Assembly: GCF_020103725.1 (NCBI RefSeq)
Contig: NZ_JAHXBG010000002.1
Span: 434,001-498,000 of the forward strand
Length of the DNA: 64,000 bases
Source of the DNA: Hyalangium gracile
GTDB taxonomy: Bacteria > Myxococcota > Myxococcia > Myxococcales > Myxococcaceae
Direction: 5' to 3'
Both the position numbers and the translations under genes were made by a program. The notes under the pieces were generated by a model. It was not told the origin of the DNA, searched no databases, and saw only the letters and a program-made list of their open reading frames with translations. This document shows positions 9,901 through 16,762 of the stretch, one piece after another (position 1 is the stretch's first letter; each line of letters opens with the position of its first letter).

Positions 9901-10662
9901 GACAACACCCTGCCCGGCCAGGGCTGCTTCGAGTGGGCGGACAGCTCGGGCGATGGAGTGGTGGACACGGCCACCGAGGTCACCTTCCGCTCCTTCCCTT
10001 CCCAGTGCGTCGCGGCGAACTACCACGTGTGGGTCGCCGAGAACGGGGATCTGTGGCTGGCGGGGACCGCGCCCGAGGAGGGCGCCGTGGTCATCCCGGT
10101 GAGCGGCTTCGACGCGCACTACAACCCGATCTACCGCTTCGCGGACCGGTACACCGTGCTGCCCGCGGACACGTCCGCCACGGGGTACGCGGAGGCGCTC
10201 ATCCGCTCTATCCCGGGCGGCACCTCGTTCCTCACGCTCGGCTCGACGGCCGAGAGCCGGGCGCAGGGGCTCCATGGTGGCATCACGAACAACTATGTCG
10301 CCACGCTCCACCAAGGGGATGGCTCGGAGAGGGTCCGCGTCAGGCTCCACGAGGAGTGGGGAGCCTTCAGCGCCGCCGTCGACGGAGAGTACTGGTACAT
10401 CGGCAACTCGCGCGGTGATCAGCACTGGGTGAACATGTACGACGACGACGGGCTGCTGATCGCGACGATGCGCCCCGAGGAGCCGAGCGGCTGGGGGGCC
10501 GGCTGGATCGACCACGCCTCGGGCATGGCGGCCATGAAGGGGCCGTACCAGGGTATGCACACCGTCTATGCCGAGGATGTCTACTGGGGCCGCATGATCC
10601 GCTACGTCACGCAGATCAACCCGGGCGACCTCAGCCGCAGCGGCGACACCTTCACCTGGTGA
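6901..10662 (+). CDS. Secreted discoidin-domain / FlgD-like / beta-propeller protein
   Basis: 1253 residues with a clear signal peptide (core about residues 11-26, cleavage near QAEAQ). Two F5/8-type C (discoidin) carbohydrate-binding regions occupy about residues 35-335. A third galactose-binding-like segment follows to about residue 490. Around residues 505-570 is a FlgD/Ig-like module (GRLVRTLKN...YYWDGKDD-type pattern with LYWDGKDDYGNPQPKGPY). Residues about 590-1250 form an NHL/propeller-like region with repeats such as VDATRVWVSNY and DASGDVWVAHLG. The layout suggests an extracellular glycan-binding protein; no catalytic motif is evident. It is followed by a strong hairpin (10687-10714). 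Confidence 0.83.
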   Translation: MPSSPPRAPGLSILLVLLALCAAWPLQAEAQTPVGPVSCPLLPTGNNIAPEAEITVSSVYTDGNGVAHHGCKAVDGIIGLEGTGQWASDGYSLPWIKLEWATARTIDSIDLYDLVNTWGNIIEGQLTFSDGSTISVTNIPADGALKAIIFDAKTVTWVTFSATVIGGGFNGLSEIAIGEVRPTTPSYPYSEKVNLVFWPGTRMTTSTPYNVGAHQLDTKFGANEHNYWSFPDAAWIQLDLGVGNEQRVHQVRLRSRNRNLRAGGYKIWVGDDPTNAVNTLVADVTNNTRAIATETFPEVRGRFVRVQVFAPPGDVAAWLDGLSVYSTDAKPLTRHYPISEEGSGGARLEPLAGWGWYHSRRAPGNLLSEDPVATTPEPDRDDSNTELDLDYEGAAFRIQLSGTYALERLRLGYSREGYTPSALKVELSVDDLHYHTVFNGSLPSTDYAPSLTWSTANGNGDARYVRVTLPQAASPGHIKVLTRLELFGVPVSSPTIIPDELPPNHTQVGTIDDSLGGYLSAAIYDDVGRLVRTLKNREPVAAGNGRPLYWDGKDDYGNPQPKGPYKWKAVVSRASSYDDGSVGNTGNPSHGLTNAPHLALGLAYDPSGHLYSVSSWSEPEMELRRYKPDATPLWGVPAKLSTAVAADSDFAYVAQWKQVSNDMANVIRRYRASDGLLMGFTGVTDGEIAINPAAPNPKPGTRRRATTEEDRWFAGVNGVSVDATRVWVSNYRENRVESYDKVTGTFIGSFAVVQPLGIAADASGDVWVAHLGSRVTKYRAGLPTDADWGTPLQAIHFLSDPYAISLGVGGTRLLLTEHGTGRVREYDAITGAWVLDRGGQATPGPMQADRFRLSSRSGLAVDAVGQYVVADIGNHRLQWFNANGTLRLSMSSEFISAPFVDDALGTPNVVLSGPRQYTRNPVTGTWRYSHNWTPTDNAFVDPASKRRRLEIQTPQGPIQRDFLFYTADGWRGGVSVYLLEPGDTGMRRAAAIGPGWTGPDDNTLPGQGCFEWADSSGDGVVDTATEVTFRSFPSQCVAANYHVWVAENGDLWLAGTAPEEGAVVIPVSGFDAHYNPIYRFADRYTVLPADTSATGYAEALIRSIPGGTSFLTLGSTAESRAQGLHGGITNNYVATLHQGDGSERVRVRLHEEWGAFSAAVDGEYWYIGNSRGDQHWVNMYDDDGLLIATMRPEEPSGWGAGWIDHASGMAAMKGPYQGMHTVYAEDVYWGRMIRYVTQINPGDLSRSGDTFTW

Positions 10663-10686
10663 TCGGAGGGGGCACTGCGCCTACGT

Positions 10687-10714
10687 CCCGCGGGGTACAG
10701 CCTTCCCCCGCGGG
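10687..10714 (+). terminator. Probable terminator hairpin after the discoidin/propeller gene
   Basis: A perfect 9-bp inverted repeat (CCCGCGGGG / CCCCGCGGG) encloses a 10-base loop and begins 24 bases after the stop at 10662. There is no clear T-tract, which is common in high-GC myxobacterial genomes, so intrinsic termination is inferred from position and stem strength only. Confidence 0.5.
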
Positions 10715-10741
10715 CTCCGGTATCGCTGTCTCTGCCTGACA

Positions 10742-10764
10742 GGGCTCCCCGCTTTGGGGAGCCC
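10742..10764 (+). promoter_or_regulatory. Leader hairpin directly upstream of the EF-hand trio
   Basis: A perfect 9-bp stem (GGGCTCCCC / GGGGAGCCC) with a 5-base loop ends 14 bases before the ATG at 10779 and only about 2 bases before the GGAGAG ribosome-binding region. A second terminator for the upstream gene is possible, but the upstream hairpin at 10687 already fills that role. Its closeness to the ribosome site would also allow it to affect translation or mRNA stability of the trio. Both readings are inference. Confidence 0.4.
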
Positions 10765-10778
10765 GCTGGAGAGACCGC

Positions 10779-11237
10779 ATGCGCAAACCAATCCCCAAGG
10801 ACGTGCCGGACGAGGTGAAGGTCGTCCTTGCCCACCTGAAGCACGAACCCGAGTCCTTCGAGGAGGATCGCAAGCTGCTGCTGGCGGAGCTCGACTCGCT
10901 CGCCGCCTCCGCCCAGGGGACGCTCCAGCCGTTGGTGGAGCGGATGCGCGTGGTGATCCAGTCCACCCGGCCGGGGGCGGCCTTCGAGCCCCATCTCGCC
11001 CGCGAGTTCTCCGCGGCGCTCGAGAGCTACCTGAAGGATCCCACCACTCCCAAGCTGCTGCCCGCGCTCATCGCCGACTGCCTCATGTTCCTGAGGGACC
11101 ACATCGAGGCCACGGGCATGGGTCCGCTGCTGGGAGCAGTCGAAGAGGTCTCCCTCTCGCTGGCGACGCCCGAGGCTCGGGCGCGGCAGCAGGAGGAGCT
11201 GCAGAAGCGCATCAAGTTCGGAACCACCCGGGCCTGA
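10779..11237 (+). CDS. Helical protein of unknown function, first flank of the EF-hand trio
   Basis: 152 residues, mostly predicted alpha-helix, with no signal peptide and no membrane segment. I recognise no family. It aligns along its length with the protein at 12602-13015. Shared elements are P-x-EVK-x2-L-x2-LK-x-EP near the N-terminus, LA-x2-F-x2-AL-x2-Y-x-K in the middle, and DC-x3-L-x4-E-x2-G-x-G-x2-L-x2-V near the C-terminus. The paralogues bracket the calcium-binding-loop gene that starts 20 bases after this stop, so all three are probably one operon. A chaperone, immunity or regulatory role for the flanking pair is conceivable but unsupported. Good GGAG site about 11 bases before the ATG. 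Confidence 0.72.
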   Translation: MRKPIPKDVPDEVKVVLAHLKHEPESFEEDRKLLLAELDSLAASAQGTLQPLVERMRVVIQSTRPGAAFEPHLAREFSAALESYLKDPTTPKLLPALIADCLMFLRDHIEATGMGPLLGAVEEVSLSLATPEARARQQEELQKRIKFGTTRA

Positions 11238-11257
11238 CCGGAGAAAGGCACATCACC

Positions 11258-12562
11258 ATGTACATCAATAATCGCGGAAACCCCTCCCTGCCGTACCAGA
11301 ACTCCTACGGCGCTTCCTCGAAGCATGGCACGGGCTTCGCCAGCTTCTCCTTCAGCGGGTCCATCTTCTCCACCTCGGTGCTGGGGCAGCTGAACCAGGC
11401 CTGTGGTCGCCAGCCCCAGAACCCCTGCCTCAACATGCTGGGCGACCTCCTCTGCTGCCTCCAGATGCTGCAGTGCTTCCAGAGCTGCTGCGGACAGGGG
11501 CCTGGCACCCCTGGCACCCCTGGCACTCCTGGCACTCCACCGCAGCAGCCCTCGAAGTGCCCTCCCACCAATCCCCCCGGCACGCAGAAGGGGCAGATGT
11601 GGGACGTCTTCTTCGACAGGAAGTCCGGCACGACGACGCAGCAGCAGTCTCCCATCGTCCTGGATCTCAACGGGAACGGGCAGGCCGACATCACCGGCAG
11701 CAACATCAAGGGGAACGGCAAGCTGGAGGGGAACACGGTCAAGGGCTTCGACCTGAACCTGCAGGATCGCCAGTGGTCGACCAAGAGCCACAATCGGCGC
11801 CCGGGGGATGGGGCTCCGCAGCTGCCCGCGGGCACGACGGCCCAGGTGTTCGACAAGGACGGCAAGCTGGTCAAGACGCTGAGCGCGGAGCAGCTCAAGA
11901 AGCTGCAGGCGAACAAGAAGACCTGGGACGCCAATGGCGGCGACATGGGCTTGAAGCTCGGCAGCGGCATGCGCGCCGAGTTCCGCGACCCGAACGGCAA
12001 GCTGGTGAGCGAGCTCAAGCGCGACGGTACGAACGGCAACAAGCCCCTGTACTTCTGGGGCAACCAGAACGAGAACGAGTGGACCAAGGCGTGGGACGCG
12101 CAGAAGGGCGGCGACGGCATGCTCGTGTGGGACACGGATGGTGACGGGAAGATCACCAGCGGCAAGGAGCTGTTCGGCCACGTGGACCTGAACGGGAAGA
12201 ACACGTTCGCGAACGGCTACGAGAAGCTGTCCCACTACTTCGACAAGGACGGTGACGGCACGGTGAAGGGCTCGGAGCTGAAGGGCCTGAAGATCTGGGA
12301 GGACCGCAACGGCGACGGCATCACCCAGCAGGGCGAGCTGGTCGAGCTGGAGAAGCACGGCATCACCAAGCTCAGCACGCGCCACAACCCGGCGGACATG
12401 AGCTCGTCGTACACCAAGAACACCGCCGCCCCGGCGGAGGCGCCCCCGAGCGTGAGCCAGCCGGAGCCGGCCTCGATGCCGGCCATGCAGCAGGTCTGGC
12501 AGATCTTCCAGCTGATCCAGGTGCTGCGGCAGATGACGATGAGCGGCTACGGCCTGGCCTGA
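11258..12562 (+). CDS. EF-hand / ELFG-motif protein with Cys cluster and collagen-like linker
   Basis: 434 residues, started at the ATG preceded by GGAGAAAGG; the open frame upstream is shadow. There is no Sec signal. Order: a Gly/Ser/Asn/Tyr-rich N-terminus (1-45); eight Cys between 49 and 101; a GTP-GTP collagen-like run (about 81-94); a segment with PIVLDLNGNGQADITGS (132-148); then three calcium loops, DTDGDGKITSGKELFG (292-307), DKDGDGTVKGSE (329-340) and DRNGDGITQQGE (349-360). The DxNxDG...ELFG arrangement matches the calcium-binding module found in RTX-like and other large secreted bacterial proteins, here in a small stand-alone protein. Calcium binding is inferred from loop residues. 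The role of the trio is unknown. Confidence 0.8.
   Translation: MYINNRGNPSLPYQNSYGASSKHGTGFASFSFSGSIFSTSVLGQLNQACGRQPQNPCLNMLGDLLCCLQMLQCFQSCCGQGPGTPGTPGTPGTPPQQPSKCPPTNPPGTQKGQMWDVFFDRKSGTTTQQQSPIVLDLNGNGQADITGSNIKGNGKLEGNTVKGFDLNLQDRQWSTKSHNRRPGDGAPQLPAGTTAQVFDKDGKLVKTLSAEQLKKLQANKKTWDANGGDMGLKLGSGMRAEFRDPNGKLVSELKRDGTNGNKPLYFWGNQNENEWTKAWDAQKGGDGMLVWDTDGDGKITSGKELFGHVDLNGKNTFANGYEKLSHYFDKDGDGTVKGSELKGLKIWEDRNGDGITQQGELVELEKHGITKLSTRHNPADMSSSYTKNTAAPAEAPPSVSQPEPASMPAMQQVWQIFQLIQVLRQMTMSGYGLA
11502..11537 (+). repeat. Four tandem 9-bp units encoding a (GTP)n run
   Basis: Four near-identical copies of a 9-base unit, CTGGCACCC or CTGGCACTC, lie in frame within the EF-hand gene. They encode the Gly-Thr-Pro collagen-like linker and could vary in copy number between strains by slippage (inference). 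Confidence 0.75.
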
Positions 12563-12601
12563 GCCTCCACGAGCGCCCCGCCCTCCCATCAGGAGCCCAC
12601 C

Positions 12602-13015
12602 ATGTTCAAGCCCGAAGACATCCCGCCGGAGCTGCCCCAGGAAGTCAAAACGCTGCTGAGCACGCTCAAGCCCGAGCCACCGGCGCTGCTCGAGCGCCGC
12701 CAGCGGCTGCTGGCCACGATCGAAGCCCAGCTCCCCTCCACCAAGGGAGCATTCCGGCAGGTGCTGGAGGCGGTACGGGCCATGTTCCTGGCGATGCAGC
12801 CGCAGGTGCCCTTCCAGGCCCGGCTCGCCGAGAACTTCGCGCGAGCCCTCAAGCTCTACGCGAAGGAGCTGGGTACCGGGAGTCCGCCTCCCCTGCTCAC
12901 AGACTGCATGAGCTACCTGCAGGAGCGGGTGGAGAGCATGGGCCTGGGCTCCATGCTGGAGACGGTCCGGGCGGCCTCCACCCAACCCGGGCCGGGCGGG
13001 CGCGCCCAGGGCTAG
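12602..13015 (+). CDS. Helical protein of unknown function, second flank of the EF-hand trio
   Basis: 137 residues, soluble and largely helical, paralogous to the protein at 10779-11237 (shared PxEVKxxL, LAxxF, ALxxY and DCxxxL elements; roughly 30% identity by eye). It starts 39 bases after the EF-hand gene with an AGGAG site just upstream and is the last gene of the apparent operon. It is about 15 residues shorter, lacking the Gln/Glu-rich C-terminal helix of its paralogue and ending in a Gly/Pro-rich tail. Function unknown. Confidence 0.7.
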   Translation: MFKPEDIPPELPQEVKTLLSTLKPEPPALLERRQRLLATIEAQLPSTKGAFRQVLEAVRAMFLAMQPQVPFQARLAENFARALKLYAKELGTGSPPPLLTDCMSYLQERVESMGLGSMLETVRAASTQPGPGGRAQG

Positions 13016-13056
13016 AACTGCCCAGCCAGGGAGGCCCCCTGTGAGCGAACCGTCAG

Positions 13057-13107
13057 CGAACTGGTCTGCTTGTCATACCAGTTCGCCCAGCGGCCGCCCG
13101 ACAGGGC
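13057..13107. repeat. Intergenic inverted-repeat element, copy 1
   Basis: A 29-base core with 9-bp arms CGAACTGGT and ACCAGTTCG around an 11-base spacer, followed by a conserved tail ending in ACAGGGC. The same element recurs at 19117-19170 and 40496-40549. This copy lies between the convergent ends of the EF-hand trio and the ELWxxDGT lipoprotein gene. It is the most diverged of the three outside the core. Confidence 0.75.
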
Positions 13108-13191
13108 CGGTCCCGGAGGCTTTGACGCACTCCGGGACCACTGGGCCTTCCAGCTATCCCACTGCCTCAGCCGGATGCCTCCGCGCCCTGC

Positions 13192-16100
13192 TCACTTCGT
13201 CGCGGAGCGGCGCCCCGGACGCAGCGAGGCCAGGCCCAGGAGCAGGAGCCCCCAGCCCATCCCCGCTCCGGCTCCCGGGCTCGAGCAGCCGCAGCCTTCG
13301 TCGTCCCCGCTCTCGTCCGTCTCCAGCCGGACCGTCACGGTGAAGCTGCACTGCGCCGCGTTGCCCGAGACGTCCGTGGCCCTCACCGTCACCTGGGTCT
13401 CGCCCGTGGCAAAGAGAGTGCCCGAGGGATGGCTGTAGGTCAGCGTCACCGCGCCGCTCGCATCGCTCGCCGTGGCAGCCGGGTACTCCACGTTCGTGCC
13501 CTGCGCATCGAAGGTGATTGCCGTCACATTGCTCGGGCAGGTCACCGTGGGCGGCGTCTTGTCGACCTCGGCCCGCGTCGGCAGAGGGACGGCGCGCGGC
13601 TCGCGGCCCGAGGCAGCGTCCCCGGCGTGGAAGAAGAGCTGGCCTCCCACCACCACGAAGCCCGTGGGGCTCGAGGACACAGCGCCAGGCGCCAGATCCC
13701 CATAGCGGTAGGGGCCCCCCTGGCCGTCCATCACCCAGAGCTCCACCCCGCCGGTCTCCTCCATTCCCGCGAAGACCGCCATCCCTCGATCGCTCAGCGT
13801 CACCACCTCGAACGGGGCATTGAACTCGTCGTCACTGGGGTTGATGCGGATGCCGCTGCGAGGGCCCGGCCAGAGGTCCGCCACCCGCTGCGTGCCGGCC
13901 TCGGTGCCGTCGGTCCTCCACAGCTCGAAGCCGTGCGCGTCGTCGCGGGCGGTGAACAGCACCTGGTTGCCCATCGGCGTGAAGCCGACCCCGAACGACG
14001 GCTGGCTCCCGGCCGCGATGTCCTTGAGCACCCGGGTGCCTGCCTCCGTGCCGTCACTCACCCAGGGCTCGAAGCCATGGGTCGCATCGTAGGCCATGAA
14101 GTAGAGCCTGCCGTTCGCCCAGACGGGGTTGAACACCTCATCCAGCCCGTTGCGCACCAGCACCGTGCCAGCCGCCGTGCCGTCGCTCTTCCACAGGCCC
14201 TCGCCCTCGGCCGTCTCATTGGCCATGAAGTACAGGCTGTTGCCACCGACGAGGAGCTGCTCCACGTCCGCGTCCGTCACCTTCACCGTGCCGGCCGACG
14301 TGCCGTCCGACTTCCACAGCGCCTCGTTGAAGTCCGCGTCCGAGGCAGAGAAGTACAGGGCACCATTGAACGCCACGAGCTCCTGCGGGTAGCTGTCACT
14401 CCCACCGGGGACCAGATCCCGCACCATCACCGTGCCGGTCTCGGTGCCGTCGCTCTTCCACAGCTCCCGCCCGTTCGTCCCGTCGTCCGCGCTGAAGTAG
14501 AGGGTGCCCCCCAGGTCCATCATGCTGGAGGGAGAGCCGTTCGCGTCGCCCGGACCGATGTCCTTCACCAGCGCCGTGCCACCGGGGGTGCCGTCACTCT
14601 TCCACAGCTCGTAGCCATGGGTGTCATCCGCCGCGACGAAGAAGAACGTCGAGCCCACGCCCCGGGCGTCGTCCACCTGGGCGGTGAAGCCGCCCCGGAG
14701 CCGGACGGTGCCCGCAGGCGTCCCGTCACTCGCCCACACCGCGTGGCCATTCTCCTCCTCGGCCTGGAAGAAGACCTTGTTCCCCGCCACCCCGAGCTGG
14801 AGCGCGGTGACCTGGGAGCCCTTCGTCCCGGTCCGCACGCTCCCCAGCTCCGTCGTCCCCGCGGCGGTCCCATCCGTGCGGAACGTCGCGAGCTTCCCTC
14901 CATTCGAGTCCGGCATCTCGACGAGCGCCGTCGTGCCCAGGGAGACCACGGGCTTGGTGGAGAAGAAGGCGCTCCACGCCTCGGGGCGTTCCGCGAGCAG
15001 CACCGTGCCCGCGTCGGTTCCGTCGCTGCTCCAGAGGCCGGTCCGTCCCTCCCCCGGCGCCGCCAGCAGGAGCAGGCGCCCGTTCAGCTCGCCCAGCAGC
15101 CCCGGATTGCCGCTCTCCGAACCCGGGAACAGATCCTTCACCCGGCTCGTCCCCGTGACCGTTCCATCGCTCTTCCAGAGCTCGCGTCCCTCATTGTCCT
15201 GGGCGGAGAAGAACAGCGTCCCGCCCACGGCCCGCATCGAGCTCGGGGTCCGGGTCAGCAGCTGCAGCGTGCTCGCCTGCGTCCCGTCCGTCCGCCAGAG
15301 ATTGGGGCCGCCCTGGAAGAAGAGCCGATTCCCCACGGCCGTCAGCTGGGAGACGGACCCGTTGAAGGAGTTGCCGACCATGACTGTCCCCGCGGCCGTC
15401 CCGTCCGTCTTCCACAGCTCCCGATTGAACTCGCCGGCGGCGAAGTAGATCTCCTGCCCCACCCGCACGAGCGCTCCCGCGACGCCTCCATTGGCGTCGG
15501 GGTGCAGGTCCTTCACGAGCTGGGTGCCAGCCGCCGTCCCGTCCGTCTTCCACAGCACCGCGCCCTGAGCGCTGTCCTCGAACACGAAGTACACCGAGCT
15601 GCCCAGCGGTACGAGCCCGGAGTCGAAGAAGTCCACCGTGGACGGCAGCAGGTTGCGCAGGGAGACGGTCCCCGCCTCGGTGCCGTCGCTCTTCCAGATG
15701 GACTCGTGATGCTGGAAGTAGAGCGCTCCTCCCGCGCTCACCATGGACGAGAAGGCTTCGTCGTCGGGCTCCTCCAGGTTGGAGATGGACTTGACCACCA
15801 CGGTGCCCGCCGTCGTGCCGTCCGTCTTCATCAGGGCGCTCAGCCCGAACTCGATCTCGGCGCCGAAGTAGATGGCTCCGTTGAACGCGGTGTAGCCCTT
15901 CGCGGCCGAGGACCACGGCCCCGGAGCGAGCTCCTTCAGGAGCGTGGTGCCCGCCGCGGTACCGTCCGTGATCCACAGCTCCTGCCCGGTGAGCTCATCC
16001 TCCAGCGTGGCGAGCGTCCAGCCCGAGGGCAGGGTTCTCGCCATGGCGGAGCTCCAGCCGAGCTCGGGGAAGCCGACAGGCCGCGTGTGGATGTCCTTGA

Positions 16101-16266
16101 GCAGCGCGGGGCCCTGCACGGTGGTTGGGAGCGGGGCATCCATCCGCCGCGAGGCGGCGACCAGCGACTCTGCCTCCTGCGCGGGAGACTGGGAGCAACC
16201 GCTCAGCCCTGCCATGGCTCCCGCGACGATCATCGCCGAGAGCGGGTTCTTCCTCTTCATGGACAT
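13192..16266 (-). CDS. ELWxxDGT-repeat lipoprotein with HYR-like domain and MYXO-CTERM tail
   Basis: 1024 residues. An N-terminal type II signal ends in a canonical lipobox, LSGC (Cys24). Residues about 50-890 carry about seventeen repeats containing (E)LWKSDGTxxGTxxV or a close variant, a pattern known from large bacterial surface proteins and probably propeller blades. Residues about 890-985 (PPTVTCPSNV...VTVRATDVSGNAAQCSFTVTV) form an HYR-like Ig domain. The C-terminus has the MYXO-CTERM layout: Asp/Glu-rich stretch, CGC, a hydrophobic helix (GWGLLLLGLASL) and terminal Arg/Lys. MYXO-CTERM tails are processed by myxosortases for surface display. Having an N-terminal lipobox as well is noteworthy. 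RBS GAGGAA lies upstream of the chosen ATG. Confidence 0.88.
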   Translation of the reverse strand: MSMKRKNPLSAMIVAGAMAGLSGCSQSPAQEAESLVAASRRMDAPLPTTVQGPALLKDIHTRPVGFPELGWSSAMARTLPSGWTLATLEDELTGQELWITDGTAAGTTLLKELAPGPWSSAAKGYTAFNGAIYFGAEIEFGLSALMKTDGTTAGTVVVKSISNLEEPDDEAFSSMVSAGGALYFQHHESIWKSDGTEAGTVSLRNLLPSTVDFFDSGLVPLGSSVYFVFEDSAQGAVLWKTDGTAAGTQLVKDLHPDANGGVAGALVRVGQEIYFAAGEFNRELWKTDGTAAGTVMVGNSFNGSVSQLTAVGNRLFFQGGPNLWRTDGTQASTLQLLTRTPSSMRAVGGTLFFSAQDNEGRELWKSDGTVTGTSRVKDLFPGSESGNPGLLGELNGRLLLLAAPGEGRTGLWSSDGTDAGTVLLAERPEAWSAFFSTKPVVSLGTTALVEMPDSNGGKLATFRTDGTAAGTTELGSVRTGTKGSQVTALQLGVAGNKVFFQAEEENGHAVWASDGTPAGTVRLRGGFTAQVDDARGVGSTFFFVAADDTHGYELWKSDGTPGGTALVKDIGPGDANGSPSSMMDLGGTLYFSADDGTNGRELWKSDGTETGTVMVRDLVPGGSDSYPQELVAFNGALYFSASDADFNEALWKSDGTSAGTVKVTDADVEQLLVGGNSLYFMANETAEGEGLWKSDGTAAGTVLVRNGLDEVFNPVWANGRLYFMAYDATHGFEPWVSDGTEAGTRVLKDIAAGSQPSFGVGFTPMGNQVLFTARDDAHGFELWRTDGTEAGTQRVADLWPGPRSGIRINPSDDEFNAPFEVVTLSDRGMAVFAGMEETGGVELWVMDGQGGPYRYGDLAPGAVSSSPTGFVVVGGQLFFHAGDAASGREPRAVPLPTRAEVDKTPPTVTCPSNVTAITFDAQGTNVEYPAATASDASGAVTLTYSHPSGTLFATGETQVTVRATDVSGNAAQCSFTVTVRLETDESGDDEGCGCSSPGAGAGMGWGLLLLGLASLRPGRRSATK

Positions 16267-16762
16267 CCTTGTTCCTCAACTGGGGGCGACGAAGCCCCCC
16301 GGGGCAGCCCCCCTCCCAGCCCCGGAGAGTGAAACCTCAGAGCATGGCCCGCCCGGAGCTCCGGGACAGGCGCTCGGTGAGCAGCTCCCGAACGAGCGCT
16401 GTCTCCTCCAGCCTAGGCGGAGTTGAACCACCGAGGGGGTGCGTTGAGACATGCCTGGGTGATTCCAGCGTGCCTGAAGAGAAACAGCCTCCTGGATGCA
16501 CAGGGGAGGCTGCGTCTCGCGGACACATCAGGGCCTGTCATGCGTGGATGTCACCATGCTCACGGCGCACCGATGAGCCCCTCGGGCTGGCCGTCCTCGG
16601 AGGCGCCCACCTCCGGCGCGGAGCCGACGAAGGGCAGGCCCACGCTCACGCAGCGATCCCCGGTGTTCTCGCTGGAGCTGGCGGCACCACCTTGATGCGT
16701 TGGGCGCGGTGTCGCCGGCCCAGGGGGCGCTGTCCTTGCCGCGCTGGACGCTGCGGCCGTCG
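16267..16762. other. Gene-free stretch of about 500 bases
   Basis: Between the start of the ELWxxDGT lipoprotein gene and the end of the dioxygenase gene I find no open frame with a convincing ribosome site, motif or codon bias. The part near 16266 should hold the lipoprotein promoter and leader. An 8-bp inverted repeat (CAGCCTCC / GGAGGCTG, 16485-16512) is a possible terminator for the dioxygenase gene, though it lies 250 bases beyond its stop. Confidence 0.5.

Noticed and set aside
6910-10560. A 1216-codon open frame on the minus strand opposite the discoidin/propeller gene
   Set aside because: It mirrors the real gene exactly and has Arg/His/Val/Asp-rich sequence typical of the complement of high-GC coding DNA, with no motif or signal peptide. 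Similar antisense frames oppose the genes at 13192-16266, 48184-51312 and 60381-62303.
11502-11537. Possible CRISPR-like short tandem repeat
   Set aside because: Units are 9 bases with no spacers and lie in frame within a gene; this is a coding microsatellite for (GTP)n.
13057-13085. FadR/GntR-type operator (ACTGGTxxxACCAGT) reading of the inverted repeat
   Set aside because: The 11-base spacer is longer than in those operators, conservation extends well beyond the palindrome, and one copy lies between convergent gene ends where an operator has no promoter to control.
16423-16695. A 90-codon plus-strand open frame in the 16.3-16.8 kb gap
   Set aside because: No ribosome site, no family motif, and amino acid composition (Pro/Ser/His-rich) typical of non-coding high-GC frames.
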